Below, piece by piece: positions 1 through 5,574 of a DNA stretch of 7,374 bases. This DNA comes from Bacteroidota bacterium (GTDB lineage: Bacteria > Bacteroidota > Rhodothermia > Balneolales > HLUCCA01). The stretch covers positions 1 through 7,374 of the forward strand of contig DLXM01000303.1 of assembly GCA_003448835.1 (NCBI GenBank), read 5' to 3'. A program made the position numbers and the translations under genes. Within the stretch, counting starts at the first letter, position 1, and every line of letters starts with the position of its first letter. Under the pieces are notes generated by a model that did no database searches, had not been told where the DNA came from, and saw only the letters and a program-made list of their open reading frames with translations.

Positions 1-107
1 CGCATATTTATTTTCCGATAACACCGTGACGGTTTCGCCCCACCTCGACGTATTATTCCGGCTTCTTTAATACTCAAAAGAAGCTCGTTAAATTCTGATT
101 CATTCAT
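1..107 (-). CDS. N-terminal part of an HTH antitoxin-like protein (NadS/HigA type), runs off left edge
   Basis: The minus frame opens with ATG at 107-105 and stays open for 35 codons to the window edge. The peptide starts MNESEFNELLLSIKEAG and continues with IIRRGGAKPSRCYR. This pattern, a short amphipathic N-terminal helix followed by a basic RRG..KPSR segment, is what I know from the N-termini of small (about 90-100 residue) NadS-like helix-turn-helix proteins, which act as antitoxins and autorepressors beside RelE/HigB-type RNases. The HTH itself would lie outside the window, so the assignment rests on the N-terminus only. The start is well supported: GGAGGAG lies 5 nt upstream, and a second in-frame ATG at codon 35 has no such support. 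A promoter overlapped by an inverted repeat precedes it. No toxin gene is visible between this gene and position 323, so any partner would have to lie downstream, beyond the left edge. Confidence 0.65.
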   Translation of the reverse strand, partial: MNESEFNELLLSIKEAGIIRRGGAKPSRCYRKINM

Positions 108-112
108 AAAAG

Positions 113-119
113 CTCCTCC
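113..119 (-). promoter_or_regulatory. Strong Shine-Dalgarno for the left-edge gene
   Basis: GGAGGAG on the minus strand ends 5 nt before the ATG at 107. It is the strongest ribosome binding site in the window and decides the start of the truncated left-edge gene. Confidence 0.75.
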
Positions 120-160
120 AAAACGAGTTTTTTTGATAAAAGAATAACATTCAATAGTTG

Positions 161-188
161 AATATACGCCAATGACGTATATTTACAA
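161..188 (-). promoter_or_regulatory. Promoter with overlapping inverted-repeat operator
   Basis: On the minus strand a -35-like TTGTAA (188-183) and a -10-like TATATT (166-161) are 16 bp apart, about 55 bp upstream of the ATG at 107. The whole spacer and -10 are covered by a perfect inverted repeat: AATATACG at 161-168 and CGTATATT at 176-183, separated by 7 bp. A second smaller inverted repeat (ATTCAA-TAG-TTGAAT, 149-163) overlaps the -10. This is the usual arrangement for an autorepressing HTH antitoxin, so binding by the left-edge protein is a reasonable inference. Confidence 0.55.
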
Positions 189-189
189 A

Positions 190-323
190 CTAAATTATCA
201 CAAAAAGGTTTTGGTTGGTGACTGTGGATTCCAATGAAATTAATTCTTTAAGATGTGTAAATAATCCAAGCATGATCATTTAAATCTGATAGAGCCTAAA
301 TACATGTGGTTAAATAAGAAATC
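190..323. other. AT-rich intergenic stretch with no recognisable gene
   Basis: Between the left-edge promoter and the stop of the SecB-like gene I see no gene, RNA or convincing terminator. The only minus-strand ORF is 29 codons (279-190) without a ribosome binding site. A weak 5-bp hairpin at 320-334 (AATCT/AGATT) sits at the SecB-like gene's stop but lacks a T-run in the direction of transcription. Confidence 0.5.
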
Positions 324-803
324 TCATTTAGATTCTATACTAAATTGTTCAGCAATCATTCTTGCATTAAGAATCGGTAGATAAAATTTATTGATAAAAT
401 AACCTTTCGATTTTGTAGCGATAATCCCTCTGGTAGTAGAAACAACAATCGATACAAGATTAAGAGCTATTGATTCATTGATGTCGATTCCTTTGTCACT
501 AATTTTAATGAACTTTTCGAGCTCAGCGATCCGAAAATGATATGAAATGATACACCTTAAAAACTCAAAATTGATATCATCATATTTGTAATCGTACTTA
601 ACAGAAAAAAACACAATCAACAAATCTGATTGATCTGATTTCTTAAAGTTCAGATCCAGATTTATTCGAATCTTTTTATCGTCAAATTCATTTAGAATCA
701 TATCAGAGGGTTCACGAATAACAAACTCGTTTTCGATAACATCAACTAATGCCATCGAGGTTGTTGTTGAATCTTGGATTGATTTAGAAATAATCTGGCT
801 CAT
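324..803 (-). CDS. SecB-like (putative chaperone) protein, second gene of the HTH unit
   Basis: 159 residues. I do not recognise it at the level of a named gene. The fold pattern is suggestive of SecB: alternating strands in the middle (residues 44-73, ending in LLIVFFSVKYDY), an FEFLRCIISYHF strand at 79-90, then a helix that carries STTRGII (122-128) and ends in a YLPILNAR segment (141-148). SecB proteins have a comparable C-terminal helix with a conserved arginine, followed by a loop with a hydrophobic-proline motif before an asparagine. SecB proteins are cytoplasmic chaperones holding unfolded clients; some SecB-like proteins protect antitoxins in toxin-antitoxin-chaperone systems. The ATG at 803 lies inside the preceding HTH gene (20-nt overlap, different frame) and has no good SD of its own, so it is probably translated by coupling. 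The next Met (residue 17) has no SD either. Function is an inference from pattern and context. Confidence 0.6.
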   Translation of the reverse strand: MSQIISKSIQDSTTTSMALVDVIENEFVIREPSDMILNEFDDKKIRINLDLNFKKSDQSDLLIVFFSVKYDYKYDDINFEFLRCIISYHFRIAELEKFIKISDKGIDINESIALNLVSIVVSTTRGIIATKSKGYFINKFYLPILNARMIAEQFSIESK

Positions 804-1251
804 AAGCTATGCTTGTTTCAATAGAATCCTTGTTTGAATAAGAACTCTCAATTTCGATTGATTTTGCATGTACCGTAGTACTCAAATTATTGATGATATT
901 TAAAGTTGGACTAAGATTAATGTTAAGATGAATTTGTGGTCTATTAGTATTATCGTCTTCGTATAACAATCCCATTTCATCGTCATCAATAACTTGGTTT
1001 ATGTCCTCAAATCGGATCCGAGGTGCCTTATTTATTGCGAGCGACAACTCGATAAACTTCGATAATCGATGATCATAATTACCATTTAATACTTGTGAAA
1101 TATAGCCTTTGGTGACTCCAAGTTTTTCTGCTAATTGAGATCGATTCAGACCATTCTCCTTCATATATGACTCCAGAGTCGCATATAATTCGGACTGAAA
1201 TCGGACTAACCAATATTCCTTAGACCGCAATAGTTCTTTTCGATTAAACAT
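784..1251 (-). CDS. XRE-family helix-turn-helix regulator with C-terminal extension
   Basis: 155 residues. The N-terminal part holds a clear HTH_3/Cro-CI-type domain: GLNRSQLAEKLGVTKGYISQ at 34-53, with the recognition helix around TKGYISQVLNG (47-57), followed by LSKFIELSLAI (63-73). The opening KELLRSKEYWLVRFQSELY (5-23) is a helix typical of a regulator family I associate with Bacteroidota and various Proteobacteria. After about residue 88 the sequence becomes acidic, then polar and repetitive (HLNINLSPTLNIINNLSTT, 108-126), and ends in aromatic YEPDYF. Such a tail resembles the chaperone-addiction tails of antitoxins in toxin-antitoxin-chaperone systems, which is an inference. The ATG at 1251 is preceded by AAAGGAG with 7-nt spacing. 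A perfect 20-bp palindrome lies 36-55 bp upstream, so autoregulation is likely. Its 3' end overlaps the SecB-like gene. Confidence 0.85.
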   Translation of the reverse strand: MFNRKELLRSKEYWLVRFQSELYATLESYMKENGLNRSQLAEKLGVTKGYISQVLNGNYDHRLSKFIELSLAINKAPRIRFEDINQVIDDDEMGLLYEDDNTNRPQIHLNINLSPTLNIINNLSTTVHAKSIEIESSYSNKDSIETSIAYEPDYF

Positions 1252-1258
1252 TTAATTA

Positions 1259-1265
1259 CTCCTTT
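1259..1265 (-). promoter_or_regulatory. Shine-Dalgarno of the HTH regulator
   Basis: AAAGGAG on the minus strand, 7 nt before the ATG at 1251. The nucleotides between it and the ATG (TAATTAA) carry an AGTAATTA stretch that is also present in the centre of the upstream palindrome, so a repressor could also touch this site. Confidence 0.7.
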
Positions 1266-1286
1266 GATTTTAAACTCAGGCATATA

Positions 1287-1306
1287 AGTTTAGTAATTAC
1301 TAAACT
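1287..1306. promoter_or_regulatory. Perfect 20-bp palindromic operator upstream of the HTH gene
   Basis: AGTTTAGTAATTACTAAACT reads identically on both strands. A further direct half-site TAAACT lies at 1271-1276, exactly 30 bp from the TAAACT at 1301-1306, roughly three helical turns. On the minus strand, TTATAT just downstream of the palindrome (1282-1287) is a possible -10 box and TTGAAA (1309-1314) a possible -35, but their spacing is about 21 bp, so the promoter itself is uncertain. Position and perfect symmetry make it the probable operator of the XRE regulator; it may also influence the divergent hsdM promoter, about 200 bp away. Confidence 0.65.
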
Positions 1307-1391
1307 GTTTTCAAAATTATATATTTCACCCAAGGTAACTTTGGCCAATCGGTAATGAAAGAACATTCATTCCTAAAGTTGTGTAGAATTG

Positions 1392-1418
1392 TCACAACCT
1401 GTCCGACATTTCACAACC
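1392..1418 (+). repeat. Short direct repeat TCACAACC in the hsdM upstream region
   Basis: TCACAACC occurs at 1392-1399 and again at 1411-1418, 19 bp apart (about two helical turns, same face of the DNA). Another pair, CATTTTCACC, occurs at 1428-1437 and 1501-1510. All lie in the 269-bp divergent gap between the HTH gene and hsdM, and could be protein-binding sites or chance. Confidence 0.3.
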
Positions 1419-1453
1419 CCTCTTGACCATTTTCACCCGTTTCATCATTTTTA

Positions 1454-1483
1454 TTCCTGAAATCCGACCACAAAGAGTATATT
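1454..1483 (+). promoter_or_regulatory. Possible promoter of hsdMS
   Basis: A -10-like TATATT lies at 1478-1483, about 38 bp before the hsdM ATG. The hexamer at the right distance (TTCCTG, 1454-1459) is a poor -35 box. A better -35-like TTGACC at 1423-1428 has no good -10 at the normal distance. The call rests mainly on the -10. Confidence 0.25.
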
Positions 1484-1520
1484 CTACCTAAATTAGTCAT
1501 CATTTTCACCGATTGGACTC

Positions 1521-3089
1521 ATGTCAGAAGAACAAAAGAAACTGCTCGAATCTCATTTATGGGGCATTGCCAACCTCCTCCGCGGAAAAATCAGCGCCGA
1601 CGATTATCGCGACTACATCCTCGGATTCATTTTTTATAAGTACTTATCCGAGAAACAATATATCTACGCTAACGATCTTCTCATCGGCGAACCCATCAAG
1701 GATTACCAACTCGTTTCCGATCCCGAAACCCTATCCGCAATCAAGATTGAATCGCTCGAAAAACTGGGATATTTCCTCCTCCCAAGTCAGCTTTTTTCCG
1801 CACTCACCGCCAAGGGAAACGCCAACACCGAAACAGAAAGCAATTATATTCTGGAGGACCTCAAAGCGGTGATGAATCACATTGAACAAAGCACCATGGG
1901 GACCGAGTCCGAAGAGGATTTCAACGCGTTGTTCGAGGATCTTGACCTGGACTCTACCAAAATTGGACGCACAGTCAACGCCCGTAACGAAATCATCGTG
2001 AAAATCCTGAATTACCTGGATAAAATCGATTTCAAACTGGATGAGGTCGAGAGTGATGTGTTGGGCGATGCTTATGAGTATCTGATCGCGAAATTTGCCT
2101 CCGGAGCCGGGAAGTCCGCCGGTGAGTTTTATACCCCGCAACAGGTATCCAAAATTCTGGCAAAAATCGTCACAACGGACAAAACCAAGCTGAAATCCGT
2201 GTATGATCCAACCTGTGGATCCGGATCCCTGCTATTGCGAGTCGCCCGCGAAGCGGATGTGAGCGAGTTTTTCGGACAAGAACTTACCCGCACAACCTAC
2301 AATCTGGCGCGGATGAACATGATTTTGCACGATGTCCACTATCGGCAATTTCATATCGTACACGACGACACGCTCGAAAATCCACGACACCTCGAGAGAC
2401 GATTTGAAGCAGTCGTAGCGAATCCACCGTTTTCTGCCCATTGGAAAGGCGATGCGAATCCGTTAAACAGCACCGATGAGCGATTCAGTCAATACGGACG
2501 ACTGGCGCCCAAAACCAAAGCCGATTACGCGTTTCTCACGCACATGCTCTATCATTTGGCGGACAATGGCATCATGGCAAGCGTATTTCCGCACGGCGTG
2601 TTGTTCCGGGGAGCTGCAGAAGGTGAGATCCGCAAATACATCATCGAAGAAATGAATGCTTTGGATGCCGTCATTGGGCTTCCGGCAAATATTTTCTACG
2701 GAACCTCTATCCCCACGTGTATCCTGGTGCTCAAAAAATGCCGGAAAGCGGATGACAACATCGTGTTCATCGATGCCAGCGGAGACGACCATTTCGAGAA
2801 AGTCGGAAATCAGAATGCATTGAGGGATTTGGATGTCGACCTGATAGTTGACACCTACCGTCAGCGGAAATCCATCGACAAATACAGTTACGTCGCTAGT
2901 CTCGATGAAATCCGTGAAAACGACTATAATTTGAACATCCCTCGGTATGTCGACACCTTCGAAGAAGAAGAACCGGTCGATTTGGAAGTCGTCTCTGCGG
3001 AGCTCAAAACGTTGGAAGCGCAGCTCACCGAGACTAACAAAACCATCGCAAAATTTTGCGCCGAACTCAACATCCCAACCCCGTTTTGA
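1521..3089 (+). CDS. hsdM: Type I restriction-modification system, DNA adenine methyltransferase subunit (HsdM)
   Basis: 522 residues, normal length for HsdM. It transfers a methyl group from S-adenosylmethionine to the N6 of adenine in the site chosen by HsdS, in an M2S1 complex that also carries HsdR when restriction is active. The N-terminal HsdM_N helical domain covers about 7-165 (LLRGKISADDYRDYILGFIF at 19-38). The catalytic N6-adenine methylase domain follows: GEFYTP at 201-206, SAM-binding motif I DPTCGSGSLL at 229-238, FGQEL at 251-255, and catalytic motif IV NPPF at 301-304. The C-terminal tail (about 480-510) is a probable coiled coil for packing on HsdS. All key residues are intact. 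The ATG at 1521 matches the usual MSEEQKKLLE-type start although the SD is weak (GGA only 3 nt away). It is visibly more GC-rich than its neighbours. hsdS follows after 2 nt. Confidence 0.97.
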   Translation: MSEEQKKLLESHLWGIANLLRGKISADDYRDYILGFIFYKYLSEKQYIYANDLLIGEPIKDYQLVSDPETLSAIKIESLEKLGYFLLPSQLFSALTAKGNANTETESNYILEDLKAVMNHIEQSTMGTESEEDFNALFEDLDLDSTKIGRTVNARNEIIVKILNYLDKIDFKLDEVESDVLGDAYEYLIAKFASGAGKSAGEFYTPQQVSKILAKIVTTDKTKLKSVYDPTCGSGSLLLRVAREADVSEFFGQELTRTTYNLARMNMILHDVHYRQFHIVHDDTLENPRHLERRFEAVVANPPFSAHWKGDANPLNSTDERFSQYGRLAPKTKADYAFLTHMLYHLADNGIMASVFPHGVLFRGAAEGEIRKYIIEEMNALDAVIGLPANIFYGTSIPTCILVLKKCRKADDNIVFIDASGDDHFEKVGNQNALRDLDVDLIVDTYRQRKSIDKYSYVASLDEIRENDYNLNIPRYVDTFEEEEPVDLEVVSAELKTLEAQLTETNKTIAKFCAELNIPTPF

Positions 3090-3091
3090 TC

Positions 3092-4345
3092 ATGGTAGAA
3101 AAAAAGAAATTGGTACCGGAGTTGAGGTTTCCAGAATTTGATGGGGAGTGGGAGAGTATCAAACTTGGTAAAAGGTCCAGTAAAATTGGGAGTGGGAAAA
3201 CTCCACGAGGAGGTTCTAACGTATATATTGATAGTGGAATTCCGTTTATTCGGAGTCAAAATATCAAAGATAACAGACTTGAATTAGATGAAACCCACAT
3301 TTCGGATGCAATTCATACCGAAATGAGTGGTAGCAAAGTGTTATCTAACGATATCTTACTCAACATCACGGGCGCATCAATTGGTAGATCATGTGTAGTC
3401 CCAAATTCGATAAAAGAAGCAAATGTAAACCAGCACGTGTGTATCATAAGGCTTAAGACAGATGACCCACGATTTATGCAATTATATTTATCATCATGGC
3501 ATGGCCAAAAATTGATATTTGAAGCGCAAACTGGAAGTGGACGAGAAGGATTAAATTTTGAAAGTATCAGAAAATTTCAAATTCCACTTCCCACCCTCCC
3601 CGAACAGCAAAAAATCGCAGGTTTCCTGTCTGCCATTGACAAACGCATCCAGCTACTCCAAAAGAAAAAAGAACACCTCGAAATTTACAAAAAAGGAGTC
3701 ATGCAGCAGATTTATAGCCAAAAAATCCGCTTCAAAGACGAAAATGGCCAAGATTTTCCGGATTGGGAAGAAAAGAAGTTGGGGGAAGTTGGCTCAACGT
3801 ATGGTGGTTTAACCGGAAAATCAAAAGAACATTTTGGGAATGGTAAACCCTATGTTCAATACATGCAAATTTTCTCAGATTCAGTAATAAGACCAGAGGA
3901 TTTTGGTTATGTAGAAATCAGCAAGAATGAAAAACAAAATCGAGTTCGCTATGGTGATATGTTTTTCACAACTTCGTCAGAGACACCAAATGAGATTGGA
4001 ACAGCATCAGTTATCCTATCTGAAGTTGACGAAGTGTATCTTAATAGCTTTTGTTTCGGATATAGACCAAAATCTTTAGAAGTATTAGATCCCAATTATT
4101 CAAGGTACTTGTTTAGAAGTACTCCATTTCGGTCAAAAATCATCGTCCTTGCACAAGGCAGTACGCGTTTCAATATGTCAAAGGTAGAACTAATGAAACT
4201 AACTATTTTACTACCACATATAAAAGAACAACTCAAAATCGCGGATTTACTGTCGAACATTGATGCATCTATCGAACAACTAACTTCCCAACTCGAATCC
4301 ACTCAATCCTTCAAAAAAGGCTTACTTCAGAAGATGTTTGTGTGA
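3092..4345 (+). CDS. hsdS: Type I restriction-modification system, specificity subunit (HsdS)
   Basis: 417 residues, the usual size of a full two-domain HsdS, which recognises the two halves of a bipartite DNA site and recruits HsdM (and HsdR if present). Order: N-terminal lead-in LRFPEFDGEWESIKLG (11-26), target recognition domain 1 (about 24-165), central conserved helix region (166-230; LPTLPEQQKIAGFLSAIDKR then a KKKEHLEIYKK helix), target recognition domain 2 (about 228-372) and distal conserved helix (373-417). Lead-in and helix segments occur twice (IRFKDENGQDFPDWEEKKLGE at 212-232; EQLKIADLLSNIDASI at 379-394), giving the expected pseudo-symmetry. I chose the ATG at 3092, 2 nt after the hsdM stop; an upstream in-frame TTG at 3056 would overlap hsdM and add residues with no HsdS character. 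No SD is visible, so coupling to hsdM is likely. The recognition sequence cannot be read from this. Confidence 0.95.
   Translation: MVEKKKLVPELRFPEFDGEWESIKLGKRSSKIGSGKTPRGGSNVYIDSGIPFIRSQNIKDNRLELDETHISDAIHTEMSGSKVLSNDILLNITGASIGRSCVVPNSIKEANVNQHVCIIRLKTDDPRFMQLYLSSWHGQKLIFEAQTGSGREGLNFESIRKFQIPLPTLPEQQKIAGFLSAIDKRIQLLQKKKEHLEIYKKGVMQQIYSQKIRFKDENGQDFPDWEEKKLGEVGSTYGGLTGKSKEHFGNGKPYVQYMQIFSDSVIRPEDFGYVEISKNEKQNRVRYGDMFFTTSSETPNEIGTASVILSEVDEVYLNSFCFGYRPKSLEVLDPNYSRYLFRSTPFRSKIIVLAQGSTRFNMSKVELMKLTILLPHIKEQLKIADLLSNIDASIEQLTSQLESTQSFKKGLLQKMFV
3587..3781 (+). other. Central conserved region of hsdS, hsdM-like in composition
   Basis: This stretch encodes residues 166-230, the spacer helix between the two target recognition domains. 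At its beginning (around 3585-3660) it is rich in C and CC-ending codons, like hsdM, whereas the recognition-domain stretches on both sides are AT-rich. This is the mosaic expected when recognition domains are exchanged by recombination through the conserved regions. Confidence 0.5.
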
Positions 4346-4505
4346 TTGATGGGTACAAATACACAATTTTCGGATAAATTCCGTTTGGTATCTAAGAACA
4401 GCTACATTAATTTGCACTTAAACAACGTTATTTAGTAGAAAGCAATGTGTATTCGTCTGTCAAGGACATACACTATAAAGATTTAATTCATTCAAATCAG
4501 GATTC
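4346..4505 (+). promoter_or_regulatory. Gap before the TIGR04255 cassette, with a possible promoter
   Basis: This 160-bp AT-rich gap separates hsdS from the next operon. A -10-like TATAAA lies at 4474-4479, 26 bp before the ATG at 4506, but no good -35 box is seen. AGGA at 4499-4502 is a weak SD only 3 nt from that ATG. A 6-bp inverted repeat with a 17-nt loop (TTGTGT at 4338-4343, ACACAA at 4361-4366, then TTTT) straddles the hsdS stop and is too weak for a terminator call. The gap suggests that the cassette has its own transcription start. Confidence 0.25.
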
Positions 4506-5231
4506 ATGAGTAAATTGCCAAATGCCCCACTTCAAGAAGTAATTTTTGAGTTACGATGGCAGATTACGCAAAAATCTACTTTGGGTAAGTACCAGTTTCT
4601 ACTTGGTGACTTGTATTCACAGTTAAAAAAAGAGTACCCGTACAGAGAGACCCTGGTACCAGTTGAAATTCCTATTGAATTACTTGTTAACAGTCCAGCA
4701 CACAGATTTCGTGTGGGTCAAAATCAGTATCCATTAGTCCAAGTTGGTCCAGGCATAATCACACTGAATACAACAGATGATAACTATTTTTGGGAGGATT
4801 TCTACAGCAAAGCTGAAGTATTAATGAATTCATTTTTTGAAGTATATCCAGCTGATTCAGAACTATTTACACCTACCCTTCTTTATTTGGATTTTTTTCA
4901 GTTTAATTTTAAAACAGATAATGTTGATGAGTTCTTAAACCGAAATTTAAAAATCACTATATCTCAAAACTTTCTTCATGAAAAATCAAATCCTTATAAC
5001 CTAGATATCGGTTTATTTTATCATGTTGACTTGGGAAACCTATCTGTTTCGCTCAAAAAAGGAAAAAACACAAAAAATCAAGATGGCATCGTTATGCAAA
5101 TGTCTTTAAAGGGCAACAGCTCAACTGTTGAAAATTTGCAAGTACTTGACTGGCTCAACAGTTCTCACACTTTCTTGAGTGACCTGTTTAAAGACATCAC
5201 TAAAGGTGAACTATATAACTCATTCAAATAA
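4506..5231 (+). CDS. TIGR04255 family protein, first gene of a three-gene cassette
   Basis: 241 residues. The opening LPNAPLQEVIFELRW (4-18) is the hallmark start of the TIGR04255 family, whose members are scattered sporadically across bacteria and archaea, consistent with horizontal spread. Further family-like features are YPLVQVGPGIITLN (75-88) followed by YFWEDF (94-99), a LLYLDFFQF strand (125-133) and the C-terminal helix DWLNSSHTFLSDLF with KGELYNSF (about 215-240). No signal peptide, membrane segment or known catalytic motif is visible, so it is probably cytoplasmic. The biochemical role of the family is unknown to me. Length is typical and the gene looks intact. The next gene starts 1 nt after its stop (TAA-T-ATG), so the products are probably made together. 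Confidence 0.85.
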   Translation: MSKLPNAPLQEVIFELRWQITQKSTLGKYQFLLGDLYSQLKKEYPYRETLVPVEIPIELLVNSPAHRFRVGQNQYPLVQVGPGIITLNTTDDNYFWEDFYSKAEVLMNSFFEVYPADSELFTPTLLYLDFFQFNFKTDNVDEFLNRNLKITISQNFLHEKSNPYNLDIGLFYHVDLGNLSVSLKKGKNTKNQDGIVMQMSLKGNSSTVENLQVLDWLNSSHTFLSDLFKDITKGELYNSFK

Positions 5232-5232
5232 T

Positions 5233-5574
5233 ATGTTTCCAGCTATTACAGATTTCAATCCATCCCTTGAGTACTCAAATACAGCAAGTAGGGTTCGATA
5301 CGAGCAAGATTCAAAAGCAATATCAACTCATTATGATGAGCAGTTGGTTGATTTGAGCAAGTTCATTGAAGCTGGGGTATTCACATCGATTACAAGTCTG
5401 AATTTGGTCGAAAAACCAATAACAAGTCTCATAAATTTAGATTCCTTTTCAACCTTACATGAAGATGTGGAAGACGACTTTTCAGTAGTTTCAACGTTTC
5501 ATTTCAAAAAGTCTACAACCATAAAGGTTAGACTCGTTAAAAAAGACTTCAACCCACCTATATTTTTAGACTGA
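5233..5574 (+). CDS. Unrecognised 113-residue protein, second gene of the TIGR04255 cassette
   Basis: I do not recognise this protein. I start it at the ATG at 5233, 1 nt after the stop of the TIGR04255 gene; the same frame is open further upstream from an ATG at 5179, but that would overlap the previous gene by 53 nt and give an unlikely leader. The protein has a polar N-terminal half (SLEYSNTASRVRYEQDSKAI, 11-30), a short helix LVDLSKFIEAGVF (38-50), and a C-terminal part with strand-like segments and a basic stretch (FHFKKSTTIKVRLVKKDF, 89-106). No membrane segment, signal peptide or known catalytic motif is visible. There is no SD; translation probably depends on ribosomes finishing the gene before it. 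Its stop overlaps the next start by one base (TGATG). Size and position suggest an accessory or adaptor subunit, which is inference only. Confidence 0.75.
   Translation: MFPAITDFNPSLEYSNTASRVRYEQDSKAISTHYDEQLVDLSKFIEAGVFTSITSLNLVEKPITSLINLDSFSTLHEDVEDDFSVVSTFHFKKSTTIKVRLVKKDFNPPIFLD

Noticed and set aside
190..279. 29-codon ORF on the minus strand upstream of the left-edge gene
   Set aside because: Too short, no ribosome binding site, no resemblance to a RelE/HigB toxin; its end overlaps the promoter region of the antitoxin-like gene.
1513..2141. Open frames on both strands inside the start of hsdM
   Set aside because: They overlap a clearly conserved HsdM domain in other frames, and their translations show low-complexity, non-protein-like composition.
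2232..2792. Two minus-strand open frames opposite the hsdM catalytic domain
   Set aside because: Antisense shadows of a GC-richer gene; no start signals and no recognisable domain.
3056..3091. TTG start giving a 12-residue longer HsdS
   Set aside because: Overlaps the hsdM end; the ATG at 3092 lies 2 nt after the hsdM stop and fits the common HsdS lead-in.
4338..4370. Inverted repeat with TTTT after hsdS as a terminator
   Set aside because: Only 6 bp of AT-rich stem with a 17-nt loop; too weak to call.
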